Assembly (NCBI GenBank): GCA_017521125.1
Contig: JAFXDV010000012.1
Span: 58,236 to 122,235, forward strand
Origin: Clostridia bacterium
GTDB taxonomy: Bacteria; Bacillota; Clostridia; Oscillospirales; Acutalibacteraceae
Length of the DNA: 64,000 bases
Direction: 5' to 3'
The position numbers and the translations under genes were made by a program. Shown in pieces: positions 63,925-64,000 of this stretch (the first letter of the stretch is position 1; each line of letters starts with the position of its first letter). The notes under the pieces are model-generated. The model was not told the DNA's origin. It searched no databases and was given only the letters and a program-made list of their open reading frames with translations.

Positions 63925-64000
63925 GCGGATTTAGCTCATTTGGTAGAGCGCCACCTTGCCAAGGTGGAGGTGGCGGGTTCGAGCCCCGTAATCCGCTCCA
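63925..64000 (+). tRNA. tRNA-Gly (anticodon GCC)
   Basis: A 76-nt cloverleaf with acceptor GCGGATT/AATCCGC, D-stem GCTC/GAGC, anticodon loop TTGCCAA, T-stem GCGGG/CCCGT (one G-U), and an encoded TCCA end that coincides with the window edge. The cluster may continue beyond it. Confidence 0.95.

Overview
The window is a 64 kb piece of an AT-rich, low-GC Gram-positive chromosome. It most likely comes from an anaerobic member of the Clostridia, perhaps an Oscillospirales-type gut bacterium. This rests on GGAGG-type ribosome binding sites before nearly every gene, TTGACA-17-TATAAT promoters, the order rpoB-rpoC-rpsL-rpsG-fusA-tuf, a type III glutamine synthetase, a DnaD/DnaI-type helicase-loading pair, a RicT (PSP1) protein, FeoAB with a tiny Cys-rich partner, a two-gene SufC-SufB system, a 2[4Fe-4S] ferredoxin, and the absence of any outer-membrane gene. 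The genus is not determined. No insertion sequence, prophage, CRISPR array or rRNA gene was seen.

Layout. 1-12.3 kb: tail of an unidentified gene, then the transcription/translation block rpoB, rpoC, rpsL, rpsG, fusA, tuf. 12.3-17.8 kb: a DUF6198-type membrane protein converging on a GH13 amylase/neopullulanase and glycogen phosphorylase (alpha-glucan breakdown), plus an unannotated 54-residue membrane protein with a consensus promoter. 17.9-23.6 kb: enolase, an ABC exporter half-transporter, and the feoA-feoB-Cys-rich-peptide ferrous iron operon. 23.6-27.4 kb: a 2-keto-3-deoxygluconate (KDG) kinase and a KDPG aldolase fused to a sialidase-like beta-propeller, divergent from an AraC-type regulator. 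27.4-32.3 kb: birA, a YjdF-like membrane protein, queH, a histidine phosphatase, hemW, pduL and a ferredoxin. 32.3-37.1 kb: two leftward operons, trpS-holB-ricT and dnaD-like/dnaI-like. 37.2-42.4 kb: galE, glnN, purine nucleoside phosphorylase, and a second KDPG aldolase fused to a VOC/glyoxalase-like domain. 42.4-53.7 kb: an extracellular carbohydrate locus with a membrane-anchored GH16 glycosidase, a sugar-binding lipoprotein without permeases, and a 2562-residue surface protein made of seven repeats of about 300 residues. 53.7-63.6 kb: sufC-sufB, a PucR/CdaR-type regulator, ftsE-ftsX with an EnvC-like M23 hydrolase and an S41 protease, a VanZ-like protein, a coiled-coil protein, a methyltransferase and Hsp33. 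63.6-64 kb: a tRNA cluster (Val, Asp, Phe, Gly).

How the genes work together. Three carbon routes are visible: internal alpha-glucan (GlgP, GH13, enolase), 2-keto-3-deoxy sugar acids (KdgK, two KDPG aldolases) and external beta-glucan (GH16, binding protein, giant surface protein). FtsEX and the EnvC-like hydrolase form a septal wall-cleavage module. Iron uptake (Feo), Fe-S assembly (SufCB) and Fe-S or radical enzymes (ferredoxin, HemW, QueH) fit a strict anaerobe.

Most notable for a second look: the aldolase/beta-propeller fusion, the repeat architecture of the giant protein and its permease-less locus, an ftsE that seems to start at AUU, a tRNA-Phe whose acceptor stem does not pair properly, the minimal SufCB pair, and the 54-residue membrane protein. 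All functional calls are from reading sequence motifs; no database search was possible.
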